Part shown: positions 16,751-27,396 of the stretch, in pieces | How the letters are laid out: every line of letters begins with the position of its first letter | Position numbering within the stretch: the first letter of the stretch is position 1 | Assembly: GCA_030248065.1 (NCBI GenBank) | Contig: JASAMV010002806.1 | Coordinates: 1 to 64,000 of the forward strand | Reading direction: 5' to 3' | Length of the DNA stretch: 64,000 nucleotides | Source of the DNA: Rhynchonema sp. JSB1_4 | Taxonomy: Eukaryota > Nematoda > Chromadorea > Monhysterida > Xyalidae | Translations under genes and position numbers: made by a program | Notes under the pieces: model-generated | Seen by the model: only the letters and a program-made list of their open reading frames with translations | Databases searched by the model: none | What the model was told of the DNA's origin: nothing

Positions 16751-17203
16751 TTAAAATAATGGATTCTCAACAGAAAATCCACTCACACGACCACGTTTTT
16801 TTGCTTTGTTTTGCTTTCGACTGGACTTGGACCTCTTCTTACCGCCTTTGGCTTTGCCGGCACCGAAGCTGCGCCGTTTATTTGCCGCTGTGGCTTTCCG
16901 CTTTTTGCCTCGACCTTTAGGCGTAGTTTTGCGTGACTTCCTTCCTTTTCGAACAAATTTGATTGAATTGAAATTGCGTGGCTGCAATGATCCACCGGCG
17001 GCTCCGCTGCTGCTTTTGCGATCTCCAGCAAAATGCGGTGGAATTGTCAAATTATTGCGTGAATTTGCAATATTTGACAATGTTTGTTGCAGTTGGTCGG
17101 TGTATCGAGTTTGAACAGTGCTCTGTGAGACTGGTGCTGTGCTGGCCACAAAAAACTTCGGAACTTCAATAGATTCGTTATTCATGTTTTTCGATGAAAC
17201 CAA
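16751..17203 (-). CDS. Basic core-like protein
   Basis: 150 codons in one exon. The N-terminal half is Ser/Thr/Gln-rich. A central AAGGS stretch resembles, loosely, adenain-type cleavage sites. The C-terminal half is packed with Lys, Arg and Gly (KGRGKKRKATAANKRR, KAKGGKKRSKSSRKQNK), so nuclear entry and DNA binding are likely. Its stop is 8 bp before the major capsid start. By analogy with adenovirus core proteins it may condense the element's DNA in particles. That role is inferred from composition and position only. A Met at 17185 is an alternative start. Confidence 0.65.
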   Translation of the reverse strand: MVSSKNMNNESIEVPKFFVASTAPVSQSTVQTRYTDQLQQTLSNIANSRNNLTIPPHFAGDRKSSSGAAGGSLQPRNFNSIKFVRKGRKSRKTTPKGRGKKRKATAANKRRSFGAGKAKGGKKRSKSSRKQNKAKKRGRVSGFSVENPLF

Positions 17204-17230
17204 ATCAATGACAGCAACACCAACATTGTT

Positions 17231-18025
17231 CTACAGAAATGTAGATTTTATGTGCAGAGAAAGTGTGATTTTGAATGGAAATCTATTTTGAGTATCGAAT
17301 TTCAACACTTTCTGCAATCGATCGAGAATAGTAACAGACACATAATTGAAGCTACGGGCATGCAGCTGAACGTAATGCACGATTTCAAACTGATGACTAA
17401 TGTATGTATCAACACTGAGTTTCGTCGTGTCCAAACTAATGCAACGTAAAATGGGCAAATACTGGCCTGCGGAGCAGAGACTTGGTGAACATAATTGTGG
17501 TAATGTGATATAAATTTCGCGCATCATATAGAACAAGTCGGCCGCACCATTCGCCACTGTCTTGCCGGTGGTGCACGTTTGTGTTTGCCCAAAGCCAAGT
17601 GCTTCTGCACACATTGGGGACAAGATCAACTCTATATCAGGTACGGTGATCTCAAATTCGCACCGATTCTCGTCCCTGACGTATCTCAGAAGCACTGCGC
17701 CCTGCAAATCTTCGGGCAGCAGCGAAGCAAACTTGGTGAGCAGCAAAGGCACTGAATTGCAAAACATGCTCGCAGGCAACACCAGCGGAATGTCTGCTCC
17801 TCCGGCGTCATGTTTAATTGTCATGAAAAACTTGTGATGGTCAATATTCATCACGTGCGCACAATCAAACCCAAATCCGACCAGTCCAATGGTAAATGGT
17901 GCGGCCAGTGGTAGATTTACGGGTTCAACCACTTTGAGCGGTATGTCATGTTCTTTCTTCCTGAAATCACTGTGCACGTCAAGCTCAGTCAAAAACAATG
18001 AAACATTAGATCTATCAGTCGCCAT
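17231..18025 (-). CDS. Small capsid (penton-type single jelly-roll) candidate
   Basis: 264 codons without introns, beginning MATDRSNVSLFL. It alternates short beta-like hydrophobic strands throughout and contains SPMCAEALGFGQT. A Leu-Gly-Phe motif at this position is common in the minor capsid proteins of Polintons. It starts 6 bp after the integrase stop and precedes the core-like and major capsid genes, the usual neighbourhood for a vertex protein. Length suits one jelly-roll domain. Assignment rests on context and pattern, not a search. Confidence 0.65.
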   Translation of the reverse strand: MATDRSNVSLFLTELDVHSDFRKKEHDIPLKVVEPVNLPLAAPFTIGLVGFGFDCAHVMNIDHHKFFMTIKHDAGGADIPLVLPASMFCNSVPLLLTKFASLLPEDLQGAVLLRYVRDENRCEFEITVPDIELILSPMCAEALGFGQTQTCTTGKTVANGAADLFYMMREIYITLPQLCSPSLCSAGQYLPILRCISLDTTKLSVDTYISHQFEIVHYVQLHARSFNYVSVTILDRLQKVLKFDTQNRFPFKITLSLHIKSTFL

Positions 18026-18031
18026 CGTTCT

Positions 18032-19281
18032 TCAATAATACTTTCCCGTTGTTATCTTGCGCAGTGTTGCTTCGTTTATTCGCCTTGTCTCTCCGTTGTC
18101 CAGTCGCACTTCGTAAAGTTTAGTTTTGCGTCGTCCAACGCGGTGAGTGCTGAGTATATCTACGGGTCTGATGTAGTCGGCGCTGCGTTTCTCAGACGGT
18201 ATTAGTTGCTCGGTGTACAATAGTCGGTCAATTGGTCTGCCTTGACTGTCGATTATTTTGAATGTGAGCGGATTTGTCCTTCAATTTAAAGGTGAAATGT
18301 AAACATACAAAAATTAAACAAACACACGCACACACTGGTCACACTAGTTTACGTACCTTCGTATCGCCGCTACTTGGAAAACTTCGGAACTGTTAAGTGG
18401 TGTTTTCTCAAATTTGTCGCTAGAAATCATCCGTACGCGAACTTTCGAGCCGACTTTGTATTTTGGCTTTAATTCGTAGGCCCAAGCAGACTGATCTTTT
18501 ATATATTTTCCAAATTTCCTGTCCACTTGTAGTCCTGCAATTTCCGGTGATTTCGTAACTTGATTCGGTGTCAATCCTGTCCGTGTGTCGGGTCTGTTAT
18601 TCATTTCACTCAACAATGCATACCACACTTTGGCTAAGTTGTTGTCGTTGGAGTAGATTTTGTATTTTTGAAATAATGATTTCAATTTGGCAATTTTTGA
18701 TTCCGCCAACGCAGCTTTTTGATATTGCTTTGTTTTCTTCAAGCGTGAACCATGTTTCGCAAGTAGTGCACCTAGTTGGTTGAATTCCGTTCCTGGTGAG
18801 ATAAATAGAAGGTTACATATGTAGTGCATGATACATATATAATTACTAACAGCCACATACCTGAGTCTGTTATCAGTGTCGATGGCCAAATTTGGGAATT
18901 TTGCGTTCGAATGATGCGTTCGAATGCGGATGCCACAGTACTCGCTTTTTTATTAGGCAGTGGTTCGCCCAGAGCCCGGCCTGACAATAAATCCGCACAT
19001 AAAATGTAGGGTTTCTGAGTACCAGCTTTGTTCTTGTGAAACATCAGGTCACACATCATGAGTTGATTTGTCGAAGTAGCCGTGTATGGCACTGTCGGAT
19101 ACCGCCTATTCGCAATCTTCGCTGTCCTGGATCGCACGTGACTGTTTCGCAAAAATGTTTTAGCCTGATTCAGTGTCACATTTGGATTGTACTTTTCCGC
19201 TGCTTTCTTTAATTTTGATGTATTTGAAGTGAAGGCGCTGCCACCACCGAGATCCGTATAGGCTCGTTTGATTGCATCCAT
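18032..19281 (-). CDS. INT: Polinton retroviral-type integrase
   Basis: Three exons (19281-18861, 18792-18357, 18278-18032) with agreeing phases give 367 residues and no damage. The catalytic triad is visible: Asp78 in MMCDLMF, Asp139 in ITDSGTEF (completed across the first intron) and Glu171 in LAESKIAKLK. The C-terminus carries a chromodomain-like segment, KLYEVRLDNGETRRI, which in relatives guides target choice. Integrase inserts Polinton ends into host DNA and normally produces a 6 bp duplication. The gene heads the minus-strand structural block and is divergent from the plus-strand gene at 19325; the two starts are 43 bp apart, so they probably share a promoter. Confidence 0.92.
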
Positions 19282-19324
19282 GTTCTGAAACTTGAGCGCT
19301 TTTTCAGTCGAAAATTTCACAACA

Positions 19325-19946
19325 ATGGCACCAGTCTGTTCCAAGTGCGCGTCCGACGAACATGACCAAGTTGACAACTTCTTGAAAGTTCTCGGTTCGC
19401 AGCAAGTGAAACTGATTGATGGGCATTTTGTGAAAATTTTTGCCCCAATCGTTCACGAAACCGCGATCCGAGCGAACCGTGATCTGTGCAATATCAATCA
19501 CAAAACGTTCCGAGGATTCGAGCGATCGCAACCCGAAGACCCCATGCTCATTCACCACTGCGAGGGCTTGACCTGTGACCTCGTACGTTCGTCAAAGGAC
19601 CGCATCTACACATACATATTCCATACCGAACGTGAACGCGCCTGGCACGAGTTTTCGCAGGTGCAATTTTTTGGAGGGTTTTACTTTTTTCTATTTTTTT
19701 TGATATAAATATACTGTAGTTACTAATGTCGTGACTTTGGTTGACTTGCATCTTTTCTCTTCTATTCATTTTTAGGCATTGATGGAAGACGTGAATGTGA
19801 CGAAACGAGGTGCAATTCTGTTCTTCAAGGAGCGAACGTTGGATCGAATCTTCTACGATCGAATTGAACCAATTATCAAGTTCATGGAGAAGCACTACCG
19901 CAAGACAATCATGGAAATCGAAAATCACGAACGAAAAAAGGGTTAG
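19325..19946 (+). CDS. Unknown Polinton gene, 168 aa, two exons
   Basis: Exons 19325-19660 and 19776-19946 are joined at phase 0 between GTGCAA and a pyrimidine-rich TTTTTAG. The product starts MAPVCSKCASDEHDQVD, with a CxxC pair, and has further Cys and His residues in the middle (LIHHCEGLTCDL). The C-terminal half is helical and charged (FFKERTLDRIFYDRIE). I recognise no family. It is divergent from integrase, from which only 43 bp separate it. An upstream in-frame Met at 19292 exists but would overlap the likely shared promoter. Confidence 0.6.
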
Positions 19947-20040
19947 CTCAAAAAATTATATAATTCATGTATAAAGGCATAGATCGTATAAATAGGACTA
20001 AAAACAGAAATTATCATCAATATTTCACTATTCTTACGAT

Positions 20041-21503
20041 TTACACCATCATCAAGTCACGTTGGTGCTGCTGCTGCGCGTGCATCATGCGTTGTCTATA
20101 CATCACCAGTTTGACGTAAATCCAATTTATCATCGGTGCAATCACAAAGTATTTCAGCAGACTCAGGATTTGGTCGATAGCCACACTGACCGCCACGTCG
20201 TTGATATCCAGCCGCTGCTGAAATGTGGATAAGAAGAGTGTTTTCTCATATCTGTAAATATTCGCATTTTTGTACATATTTTTTACTGGCAATCAGCTGC
20301 ATCGGACACACATTGTTAGCTCTGCATTGTGCCAGTCATGTCATGCTAAAGTTCTGCTGTGTTGGACACATTTTTTTAGGTTTTAGTTGCGTAGGACATT
20401 TATTAGTTAGTTTTTGTTGCAACACATTAGTACAAGAAAAGCTGTGCAAGCGGACATCAACTAGTGAGTCAGCATGAAGCAGACAGAATTATGGACACAC
20501 ACAGACACACACACACAGCACAAAAGTGTTACCCAAAATGTGCCATTAGTTGGTTCATCATCATCATCATCATCATGATGTCCGTGTGCAGTAGTAGTTG
20601 TTGTTGTTGTCGTTGCTGTTGGTGTGCCGACGTATGCGAGTCCTTTTATCTTGACTGTCATGTTTTCAGCTAAACTGGTGCCCCGATTTTCAAGATCGTC
20701 GACCCGAAGTTGCACCTTTTCGTACAAATTGTACAGTTGGTTTGTCCGATTTTGCATGCGTGATTGTTCATTGTTCATGTTACCCATACCAGTTGACTGA
20801 CGTTGGCCGAGTGCTTGTAGTGCAGTGTCAAATGTGTTCATCTGCTTGGCAACTTTTTGATAGAAATCATCCAACTTTGCACACGTGTCACACTGGTCTG
20901 GTTGGGCTGACTTTAAAAAAAAATTTTTTTCTACACAGTGTAAAAAGAACCCTTTCTTTGTTAATAGAAAAAACCCCGTCTGTTTTTATCACTTACATCG
21001 CCAATGTCGCCCGTAGTTGTAGTGGTGCTCGTTGCTTGCGTTGTGCTCATCGCCTCCAGCGGAACATCTCGGTTTGTTGACACATGCGATTGGCGCACAT
21101 CGTTCGGCACACTAGTTTGCTGCAAGAGTTTCACACTTGTTTATTTTTGTAATTTTAATTTTTTAAACAAAGTGTCAGCTTACAACATGTTTTTCTTTGT
21201 TTACCTTAAATCAAGAATAAAATGAAGGAAAAAAACCTGTTGAGGCACTGCTGGGGCACACTCAATTTGTATGCTGGACGCAGCCGGAAACAATTCGCGG
21301 ACGCGTTGTTCAGGCACGCATCCCTTTACGTGCACGCCGAGAATGTTGTGTTCCTTTCGTGTTGCGCTTTCATCGCCGGGCACACTGTTGCATTCGGCTG
21401 TCGCTAAGTAGTCATTGCAAGTGCAGTGATAGTCACACACCGATTTCAGCACACCAGCTTGGCACACACCGATTATGAGCAGCAGGCAAAAAATTTTCGA
21501 CAT
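20041..21503 (-). CDS. Secreted/membrane coiled-coil protein of the Polinton, 314 aa
   Basis: Four exons at 21503-21237, 21119-20997, 20910-20533 and 20217-20041, all joined at phase 0, give 314 residues. Order: signal peptide MSKIFCLLLIIGVCQA; a Cys-rich domain (CDYHCTCND and more Cys); a short Thr-rich linker; a second Cys pair CDTC; a helical Gln/Asn-rich segment likely to form a coiled coil; a Thr/His/Asp low-complexity stretch; one hydrophobic span (LLKYFVIAPMINWIYVKLVM); and a short basic tail. This is type I membrane topology and would suit a virion-surface or cell-surface protein. I recognise no family and do not claim a fusion function. Exon borders were read by eye. Confidence 0.6.
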
Positions 21504-21911
21504 ATTGCGAATTGCGAATATTTAATGCGCCGAGTTCTAGAAAAATAAATTTTTGTTTTTCGCTTCAATCACAGTTCTTCATAAACTGCAGTGTGGCACT
21601 CAGTGCATGTGTGTTTTTTTCTGAATCGTGCAACATTAATCTTGTTTTCATTATCTAAGCATACATAACACCCTGCGCCCCGCTTGTCTCTGCCAGCCTG
21701 CGCTGTGAAAAAAAACAGTGGCACAACAAAAACAACAACAACGCCAGCCAGCCACTGTGTGTATGCATATTTGTCTGCGCATAGGCATGCATAGCTCCAT
21801 CATGTACCAGCGTATCTGCCCAACCAACATACGTGCATACGTAACGCGTACATTACATACATACCTTGCATGCCGCAGATTTTTTTAAAATTGCAGCATT
21901 CATCAGACATA

Positions 21912-22065
21912 ATGTTGCATCCTGATCATCCACAGTTCACAGTTGTTCGTCAATCGGTGATGAGCAGGATGATTCGTGCCTACAATGTGACCGGCGAAGC
22001 ACCTTTTGTGTCTCGTGAAGCTGGCCGTTTGGGTATGGTTACACTTACCTGTATACTATGCATGC

Positions 22066-22098
<33 letters not shown>

Positions 22099-22848
22099 TG
22101 TATAGCACTTGCAATCGCATTTACAGGAATAAAGGCACTGGTCTACATTCTCACAGCGTACGCTACGAATCTGCAAACTGTGACCAACGAGCCGGTGCAC
22201 GAGCAGATTTCATGTTGGTATTGAAAATGATCAGTGTTAAGGGCTTTTTTAAAAAAAACTTTTTTGTACCAAATACATTACCTGATACAGGGATCATTAC
22301 CATTGAGCAATTTCTCACCCATACTGTGTCGGCTTGGCAACGTACCAATGTGATTCCGCGCGAACGTTTCACCGAAGTGCTGTTGGTCCTGTTGGGGGTC
22401 GTGTTCGGTCACGACCCCATCTACCGCATTCTGACACCGAATCAACTGGCCATCATGCAAACCAAATCGTGGTGGCCCCACTTTCAACGCTCGTCCTATG
22501 GCCGACTGATGATGCACCCGCCGGCAATTTCCACCGGTTACCGGACTTTCTGGGTTTTTTTCTACTTGTGTAAAACGTGAATAATGAAAATAGATCTTTT
22601 GTGTGGCCTTTTTTCATAAGCCCTCCGTTCTGTGTCCATTTCCGAGTCGCCACCACCGCCAACTACATCAAATGCCGAATCGGTTACTGCGCATGTATGC
22701 ACTTTTTTTGCACGTATAAATGTGTTTGTACATACGTAAAAAAATGAACATCTTTGTTTTTATTCAGCGTCAGGGATGGTTTCAACGTGTGTGCGCTCTG
22801 ATTCGACGTCGCCGTGATGTCACCAACTCGCGCGAACGTCTCGTGTGA
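21912..22848 (+). CDS. Unknown Polinton gene, several exons
   Basis: Plus-strand exons at 21912-22032, 22127-22213, 22291-about 22553, a short one near 22620-22690, and a last one from about 22769 to the TGA at 22846-22848. The product begins MLHPDHPQFTVVRQS and ends in a basic run (LIRRRRDVTNSRERLV). The third exon is the best supported, with a long open frame including IYRILTPNQLAIMQTKSWW. I recognise no domain. The 22031-22126 intron contains a TATG tandem tract. Details of the fourth exon are uncertain. Confidence 0.45.
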
Positions 22849-23237
22849 TATGTGACTGCATGTGACTTCTTCTCTGTAGGTTCAGTCGCCGGTCCTTAAA
22901 CAGCCGTGAAAAATCATGCTGCTTTTTTCATACATTAACCCTTCGCAGTCTCCGATTTTATCTTTGTTCGTCGTTCATTGTTGTCTCCAGGATTATGCAC
23001 TTAGCGAACCGGTCGCACAAATGCAATGCACGTAATAATAATAATTCGTAAAGAACACGTAACGCAAACACGAAAAATAATCTCATATTCGTCAACGTAT
23101 ACATAGTGGAAGCACCAAGAGGTTCCAGTTCGGGTTCCAGTGCGCAGCACGAGCCTGAAAAACGAGAGCTATAACCAATGTTACTGTTAAAATGTACAAC
23201 CAATGTACAAGCACAACCAGTGTTACTGCGCACACCG

Positions 23238-23807
23238 CTATGTATATATGCATCTATGTATGTAATGTATGTACATAGTAACCCACTGGGTTACTGTAGG
23301 TTCGTCACGCCCACTCGGGACATCGGCGCTCCTCCCCCGCCTTTTACATAACCAGCCAATGACATCTTCGTCGGGGGTAGACCGATTTGTGATGGGGAGA
23401 TAGCGCGCGATTGCGACTCGGAAAAAATGGTCAATTTGAGCTAGTTTTGACTGTAGTAGCGCCTCCCTATCATGTGCAGCAGTGATGAGCGGTTGTAGTT
23501 GGTTTGAAATTTGCTCGAAAATTTCCGTCTCATACTGGAATGCATTCGTATTTGTGAGTCTACCGAGATGTGCCGGCCACTTAGTCATCAGGGTGTCATT
23601 GATTTTGTAGATGACATTCGAAATCTTGATTCTCTGGACATCAATTTGCGTGCGAATGTTGGTCAGATCTACGCGCTGCTGTGCCAGAGGCAAGTGCGGG
23701 TCAGGAATTGGGACATTCGCAATATTTGATTGATCGACTTCCTCAATGTATGAATTGAGGGAATTTGCGTCGATTTGCAATGCACTCTTTAATACCGAGA
23801 AAAGCAC
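23238..23807 (-). CDS. Unknown gene at the damaged edge of the Polinton
   Basis: 189 open codons starting MLFSVLKSALQIDANS. Helical, with many Gln, Asn and Asp residues, and no recognised family. The last 15 or so codons run into a tandem of TATG/CATA words, so the true C-terminus may be earlier or spliced. Upstream, about 60 bp away, lies the truncated LTR-B retroelement, so the gene may have lost its 5' part to that insertion. Confidence 0.4.
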   Translation of the reverse strand: MLFSVLKSALQIDANSLNSYIEEVDQSNIANVPIPDPHLPLAQQRVDLTNIRTQIDVQRIKISNVIYKINDTLMTKWPAHLGRLTNTNAFQYETEIFEQISNQLQPLITAAHDREALLQSKLAQIDHFFRVAIARYLPITNRSTPDEDVIGWLCKRRGRSADVPSGRDEPTVTQWVTMYIHYIHRCIYT

Positions 23808-23864
23808 AGAATTAAGCGTCAGAAAGGAAAGAGTAAACTCAGATTAGCACGTTCAAGATCGGAA

Positions 23865-24600
23865 TCGATTGCACACCGTGAAGTCGAAGGTCGCGCGGGA
23901 GTCGTCTGTGATCCCAGGGATGCCAAAAATGTAGTAGACTTCTTTGGTGTTCGTGTGTTGGTCGGTATTGTCGCAAAGGTTGTCGTTGCGGTTGTGTGGT
24001 GTCTTGCGTTGCTCTCTTGTTGGTGTTTGACTTGTCTTGTAAGGAAAGCAGAGCCACGGAGCCAAAGTGGTTGGTGTGGCAAGTTTACGTCAACGTCGTA
24101 GGTAAGGACCCGCCAAGAAAAAACACGAGAGTTCAGTAGAGTCGAAATCTTAGAAGTGACAAAGTCAGAGCAGGAAGCAACGGCAAAACAAACAGGAAAG
24201 ACAACAGAAAGCAAACATCTAATTACACGCGGCAAAGTTGCCCCAAAAGGGGGCGCACAAGAACAGACCAAAGGGGGCGCAATTAGTAGTTTACACAAGC
24301 ACCAAGCAAGCACAAGCGGCATCCGCTATAGGTGTACAAAGGTATGGGCACACACTAATGCGAGAATACTAACATAGCATACTGATGCCAGAAAAGTCAG
24401 AAAATAGTCAACATTTTCTACACCCCTTACTTTAGAAGAAAGTAGGCATAATAACAAAAGAAGCAGAATACAAAGAATACAAGACAATAACTCGCATCAA
24501 GATAAAAACATGGTGACGCAAAAAATACAAAGGCAGCACACTCCCACCAACAGCAAAATGCAAGCAATATGGTGTCGCCAAAAAGCGTAAAACATTACGA
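23865..24600 (-). mobile_element. Truncated LTR-B retroelement
   Basis: Reverse-oriented relative of the units at 52.4-53.06 kb and 56.67-57.32 kb. It contains an LTR at 24068-24422 (reads TGTAGAAAATG to CCAACCA on the minus strand), a polypurine-tract-like word next to it, and a short 5' internal piece below 24068. Both ends are cut, and no pol genes are present. Confidence 0.7.
24068..24422 (-). repeat. LTR-B copy 1
   Basis: About 355 bp, starting TG and ending CA. It matches 52552-52910 and 56821-57179. The sequence TTTGGCTCCGTGG directly after its 3' end has the TGG expected of a tRNA primer site. Confidence 0.75.
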
Positions 24601-25535
24601 TAATCAAGAATCAGTTTCTTCTCTAATAACTTATCCAGAGTGTTATCCGAGCCAGCTCATGTTATATTCTACTTTTCGGGTCCGTTTGGTGCAATCCAAC
24701 ATTCAACTTTCGTCAAAAGTTTATCGTCGTTTTCTCCAACATCAACTAAGGGGTGCATGTGAGGCTTGAGGGGATAAATGGGTTCTATTATTTTTCTGTA
24801 TTTTTGTAAGCAATCATCCAAATGCCAATTTAATAGCTGTTCTAAGTTTTGGAGTTTTAAGTTTTTGTTCTAAGCTAATAGTTTCGCTAAGATTAAAAAT
24901 TATGTTCGTGCCTTTATTGTGTGTGCCTTTACTAAATCGCATTTTCTTAAAAATTTCAGTGCATTTTTGTATTCGGCATTATTTTCATTGTATTCGGCAT
25001 TATTGTCACTAATAAGGCGCCTAAATTTTATGTTTTTATTTAGGATTTGTGCCAGTTGCTGACTTTGCTGTGTAATTGTAGTGTCGTAATTTCCTTAATT
25101 TTTCTCTTATCTAGGCTTTTATGTTGACACAAGTGTCAACATTCCCTAAAACCGTGGATAGTGTAACAGCCACCTTTAGTACGCCAGTACTGTAACCCTA
25201 TTATTATTTTTAGTAGGCATATTTGCGTGTGCGAACACGCCACCGTATGTTTTGACGTGATGCTTCTGACGTTATTTCACTCTGGTTTCGTGTAGTTTTA
25301 GCCAGCTACCAGTTCAGTTACCCACCCGGCTCTTTGTGTGATTTTCACAGTTTTTGTATCCTGATTTTGTATTGGTTTTCATCACAATATTTTAGTCTGA
25401 CCTACATAAAACTATAATATGGTTCGTAACTCGCACTTTCTTAAATAATAGAGTTAGGTAACGAAATGCATTAAGTAACAAAACATGGTACCCTAAAGTA
25501 ACTCGTTAACAGTTCTTCAGTCTTGGGGTTCTATT
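24601..25535. other. Stretch without a supportable gene
   Basis: AT-rich sequence with no exon I can defend. A perfect 8 bp stem with a 4-base loop, TGTTGACA CAAG TGTCAACA, lies near 25122-25141. A GTAACCC-type word occurs near 25190. Confidence 0.5.
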
Positions 25536-25562
25536 TTGGGTTACTTCTTTCTATTTTCAGAC

Positions 25563-26000
25563 ATGCAGTTAACGAACTTGATTTTCGCTGACGAGGCTGC
25601 GGCCGTTCACGCGTTTTTGGAAGAGAAGATCAATAAGGAAATCGCAAAGGTGAATCAAGTATACGTCGAACGCATTGCCGAGTCATTGGCTGCCGCCATT
25701 GGTGCGATGAGCCATGAGCTGTGCTCTGGTTGCCAAGTCAAGGCTCCAGCCTACGAGCACGTATGCATCGGCCCACCATCCGAGTACGTCAAGCAATTTG
25801 AGTAGCAGTTGGGCGAGCGCCTGGAGTCTGATCTGGAAGCCTTTCACGACCAACTGTCCGGTATGGACAACATTGGCTATCGAGCTCAGACCACGTGGAT
25901 GAATGAGAATCAGTGGGTCAACGACTTTGTTGCCAACAATGTTGGACTGGTCGGCTCGTACATGGATGAACATTACCCTCATTGTGTGAAATCCTTGTGA
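25563..26000 (+). pseudogene. Unrecognised gene with an in-frame TAG
   Basis: One frame runs from the Met at 25563 (MQLTNLIFADEAAAVHAFLE) to the TGA at 25998, interrupted only by a TAG at 25803-25805. Codon character and helical, charged composition continue unchanged on both sides of the TAG. A CSGCQVKAPAYEHVC segment could bind zinc. I do not recognise the family. It may be the first part of the gene continued at 26221-27966, since both lie on the plus strand and both carry a single TAG, but I see no clear junction between them. Confidence 0.45.
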
Positions 26001-26265
26001 TTCATGTTGTTGCTTGTTCGTTTTAAGGTTTTTGTTTTGTTGAAAACGAGAAAAGAAGAAAAAAAGAGAAAAGAAAATGACCCAATCAGCGCCACGTGCT
26101 GACCAATCAGCGAAGTGACATGCATCGCGAATCTGCAAGCAGCTATATATTGGATAGTTTGCCTTAAATTAATCTGTTGTCCGATTACCAGGTCTTGAAA
26201 TAAGCTGATAAAACTTAAAATGCTCGAAAAGAGCGAAGCCTTGACGAAAAGTTTCATTGATGCGT

Positions 26266-26474
26266 TGTCGTGACGATATTTGTGCATGTTTATGTTGTGT
26301 CTGACAAGAGTGCGCGGGCCTAGAAAACCCACGTATTGATAACGGAGAGTGAATGCTTATAATGTGTGACTTTGCGTTGCTTGTTCAGTTGCAGTGCAGT
26401 TGGATTTACGGAACGGAATGAATAAAGTAGTAGTAGAAAGCCAACGGTGAATAAGAGTCTTTTCGTCACTATAT
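26266..26474 (+). repeat. TRIM left LTR
   Basis: 209 bp, matching the right LTR with a few substitutions. It contains an AATGAATAAAG polyadenylation-like word. Confidence 0.9.
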
Positions 26475-27188
26475 TCTGGCATAACCCTGTCGCGTCGAGT
26501 CGAATCCGAGTGCGAAAGAAGTCCAATGTCATGTCCCCTGGTCGTGCAGCCACTTGTTGTGTGAGCTGGCACAAAATTTTGAGCAAAAGATGATTGTGTG
26601 CACATTTTGTGACGTGCACTGCAAATTTATGGCCACGTGTGCGCACAGCAAGCGAATATTCAAGTGTGAAATTCAGTGATGGAATTCAACGTCGTCGTGT
26701 GACATTCAATTCGTGTTGGCAACGTCGCTCACTTCTCAAGGGGGAGGAGGAGCATAGTCGTCCACTGCATGCAGTCCCGGAGGGTAGTCGCACCTCCAGT
26801 ACAACCCTTCAACACCAACAAGTCGAACATCAACTCCAATAGCCTTTCAATCACTCCAAACGATCAACAATAGTCGAAGTCGATGGCTACGAACTGCAAC
26901 GAACAGCAACAAACGACGAACGAGGGTGAAGCGAACAGACGAGACTCCCCAAACGCGTATGCAGTCACCGACAGGCTGTCTAACGTTGAGGACAAGGCCG
27001 GACCGAGGACAGTTGGGAGGGCCACAGATGGATTCATGCCTGATGGTCACTCAAGGTGACACTGAGCCGATTGGACTGGAATTGTGACACATTCATCATT
27101 TGAGCGAGATTTATTTGAACGTAGTGATGATTCATTTGAGATAGAATTTTGAGGCAGATTCATTTATTGAGCTTCTTGAGGGGGAGAA

Positions 27189-27396
27189 TGTCGTGACGAT
27201 ATTTGTGCATGTTTATGTTGTGTCTGACAAGAGTGCGCGGGCCTAGAAAACCCACGTACTGATAACGGAATGTGAATGCTTATAATGTGTGACTTTGCGT
27301 TGCTTGTTCAGTTGCAGTGCAGTTGGATTTACGGAACGGAATGAATAAAGTAGTAGTAGAAAGCAAACAGTGAATAACAGTCTTTTCGTCACTATA
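27189..27396 (+). repeat. TRIM right LTR
   Basis: 208 bp, directly preceded by the GAGGGGGAGAA polypurine tract and followed by the TGCGT duplication. Confidence 0.9.

Larger units (their letters stand above)
26266..27396 (+). mobile_element. TRIM-like non-autonomous LTR retroelement
   Basis: Two near-identical LTRs (26266-26474 and 27189-27396) flank 714 bp. The LTRs begin TGTCGTGACG. The 5-base sequence TGCGT is duplicated at both borders (26261-26265 and 27397-27401). A primer-site-like TGGCATAACCC follows the left LTR, and a polypurine run GAGGGGGAGAA precedes the right LTR. No gag or pol is recognisable inside. It must be moved by proteins of another element. LTR divergence is a few bases, so the insertion is fairly young. 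Confidence 0.92.

Noticed and set aside
23819..24322. 167-codon minus-strand ORF over the LTR-B fragment
   Set aside because: It runs through an LTR and its flank and is shared only because the LTR is repeated at 52.7 and 57.0 kb.
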